From assembly GCF_024713975.1 (NCBI RefSeq), contig NC_091113.1, positions 10,428,501 to 10,492,500 on the forward strand: a DNA stretch of 64,000 bases, given 5' to 3'. The notes under the pieces are model-generated. The model was not told the origin of the DNA, did no database searches, and was given only the letters and a program-made list of their open reading frames with translations. How positions within the stretch are numbered: the first letter of the stretch is position 1; each line of letters opens with the position of its first letter. Position numbers and translations under genes: made by a program. This DNA comes from Paralichthys olivaceus. Taxonomy: Eukaryota > Chordata > Actinopteri > Pleuronectiformes > Paralichthyidae. Positions 62,697-64,000 of the stretch are shown in pieces.

Positions 62697-62985
62697 AGAT
62701 CCATTTACCCATTAGCTATACAGCTTATCACTTGAGGGCCACCAGAAGGCTGGAGCCAATCACAGCTGACATTGGGTGAGTTGCCGCATAAACCCTGGAC
62801 AGGTCACCAGTGTATCCCAAGGGCAATATACAAAGACAAACAACAACTTACAGTTGTATTCTCACCCAACGGTCAAATTAGAGTTTCCATTTAACATCTT
62901 TCTGCATGTCTTTGCATTGTGGGAGGAAGTCAGAGAGAACCCACACAGACACGGGAAAAACATTGAAGTTCCCCCAGGAAGACAA
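62697..62985 (+). repeat. Dispersed teleost repeat, longest copy
   Basis: GGCTGGAGCCAATCACAGCT, ACATTGGGTGAG, CCTGGACAGGTCACCAGTGT, CTGCATGTCTTTGCATTGTG and GAGAACCCACACAGACACGG appear in the usual order of a repeat found throughout fish genomes. Fragments of the same family lie at 42585, 48170 (inverted) and 54915. Confidence 0.75.
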
Positions 62986-64000
62986 GTTAGAAACCATTAT
63001 ATTTAACTGACTTATACCTGTGTGCAGGAATGAAGAATATTATATTATTTTATATTTAGGTTTTATTATGAGAACATGAAACATTATTGTCATTGTTTTT
63101 TTTAGATCTAATTTGGACTTGTAGCCAGTGCACATATTCAGGCTACTTTTATTTTGGCCCACTTTCCTCCATTTTTGTGGATATATTTGTCTGGGTGAAA
63201 AGTGGGCCAGAACCTTCCCATGAGCCTCCACATGTAGACAGGAATTAGATTTATTACCCAGAGTGCCCCACTGGGGAACACTGTCCCCTGCCCTGTCTAG
63301 AGGAAGAATCAATGAAACGTGGAGGGGAGAGGGGAGGAGGGGAAAAGGGCAGCAAGACGAAGAGAAGGAACGGCTATTTCGGAAGGCAGCAACCCACGAG
63401 AGAGAGAGAGGGAGAGGGAGAGAGAACACAATTTAGAGAAAACGTGACAGGAGGGAAGCAAGAGGGCAGAGGTCTACAAGTTCTTTTCAATGCCTGGCTA
63501 CAAGCACAGAGGAGCTACAGCTACAGGAAGAACAAGTTGTTTTCTGATTGTTTAGCCCTGAACATCAAGTGACGCCCACTCAGCTCCAACTCACACGTTG
63601 CACACGCAAAGTGCAGAAGAGATTCTCCCAATATCAAGAGTATCTGATTCTCTGAAGAATCACAGACACGATGTGATGAATCAAATCTCTTAATTTAATG
63701 CAGCATGAAGAGGAGACCCACACGGCTGTTCTCTGTCTCACTCTCAGAACGTCTCATCTGAAATACCCTCAGATGTAAAGTTGTCATACTTCCAGGTGTA
63801 AATCATGGCTTCCTTGATATTACTGCCTTTACATGTCAGTTATCAGCTGAATCTTCCTCACAGTTTTTGGGCAGAAAGTGAAACTGACACAGGCATCCCC
63901 ATTTACTACTAAAACTAAAATAAAAAGCAGCTGTACTGAATATGATTAGCAATGGGTTATAATTAATCTGCAGGTCGTGTGAGTTGGTGTGACTTGAACA

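Larger units (their letters stand above)
53901..64000. other. Gene-poor region, third part
   Basis: No recognised gene to the right edge. Repeat copies are at 54915-55025, 55980-56210, 57990-58420, 59019-59100 and 62697-62985, with (TA)n at 62429-62458. A purine-rich GGGGAGAG-type tract lies at 63315-63425. The remainder shows nothing I can identify. Confidence 0.6.

Overview
The window is nuclear DNA of a ray-finned fish, most likely a percomorph teleost. The genes are intron-rich with GT-AG introns. The proteins match vertebrate families almost residue for residue. The non-coding DNA holds many dispersed repeats and microsatellites of types common in teleosts. I do not name a species. I see no bacterial, viral, CRISPR or operon-type features.

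Layout, left to right. (1) 1177-9812, minus strand: the 5' part of rab11fip3, with a large first coding exon, a 6.9 kb intron and a second small exon completing the EF-hand pair; the rest lies beyond the left edge. (2) 10200-11240: a CpG-rich promoter region for rab11fip3. (3) 12304-16066, minus: complete decr2 (peroxisomal 2,4-dienoyl-CoA reductase), eight coding exons, 300 aa, ending in the peroxisomal signal SAKL, with a 5' untranslated exon near 16.6-16.8 kb. (4) 17.6-17.83 kb, plus: an orphan promoter/first-exon signature. (5) 18645-18716, minus: tRNA-Glu(CTC). (6) 20049-23495, minus: complete rdh13 (retinol dehydrogenase 13, SDR family), seven exons, 360 aa, with one GC-AG intron. (7) 27359-36568, plus: sbk1 (SH3-domain-binding serine/threonine kinase 1), three kinase exons plus a probable small first coding exon 7 kb upstream, 414 aa. 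(8) 38990-64000: 25 kb in which I recognise no gene, only repeats, microsatellites and a few motif-like sites.

The genes are independent vertebrate housekeeping or signalling genes and do not form a pathway. decr2 and rdh13 are both SDR-fold oxidoreductases but act in different organelles (peroxisome; mitochondrion in mammals). decr2 followed head-to-tail by rab11fip3 matches human 16p13.3. rdh13 and sbk1 have their human orthologues elsewhere (19q13.4 and 16p11.2), so the window spans a junction of segments that are separate in human.

I found no previously undescribed system. The points most worth checking are the sbk1 first exon, the orphan plus-strand first exon at 17.8 kb, a 45-bp higher-order array of TGACGYATCA motifs downstream of sbk1, a foldback element in sbk1 intron 1, the GC-AG intron of rdh13, and a long CA repeat abutting the decr2 5' splice site. 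Gene, exon and tRNA calls were read by eye from splice sites and frame. Repeat names rest on remembered teleost repeat phrases and terminal inverted repeats, not on a database search.
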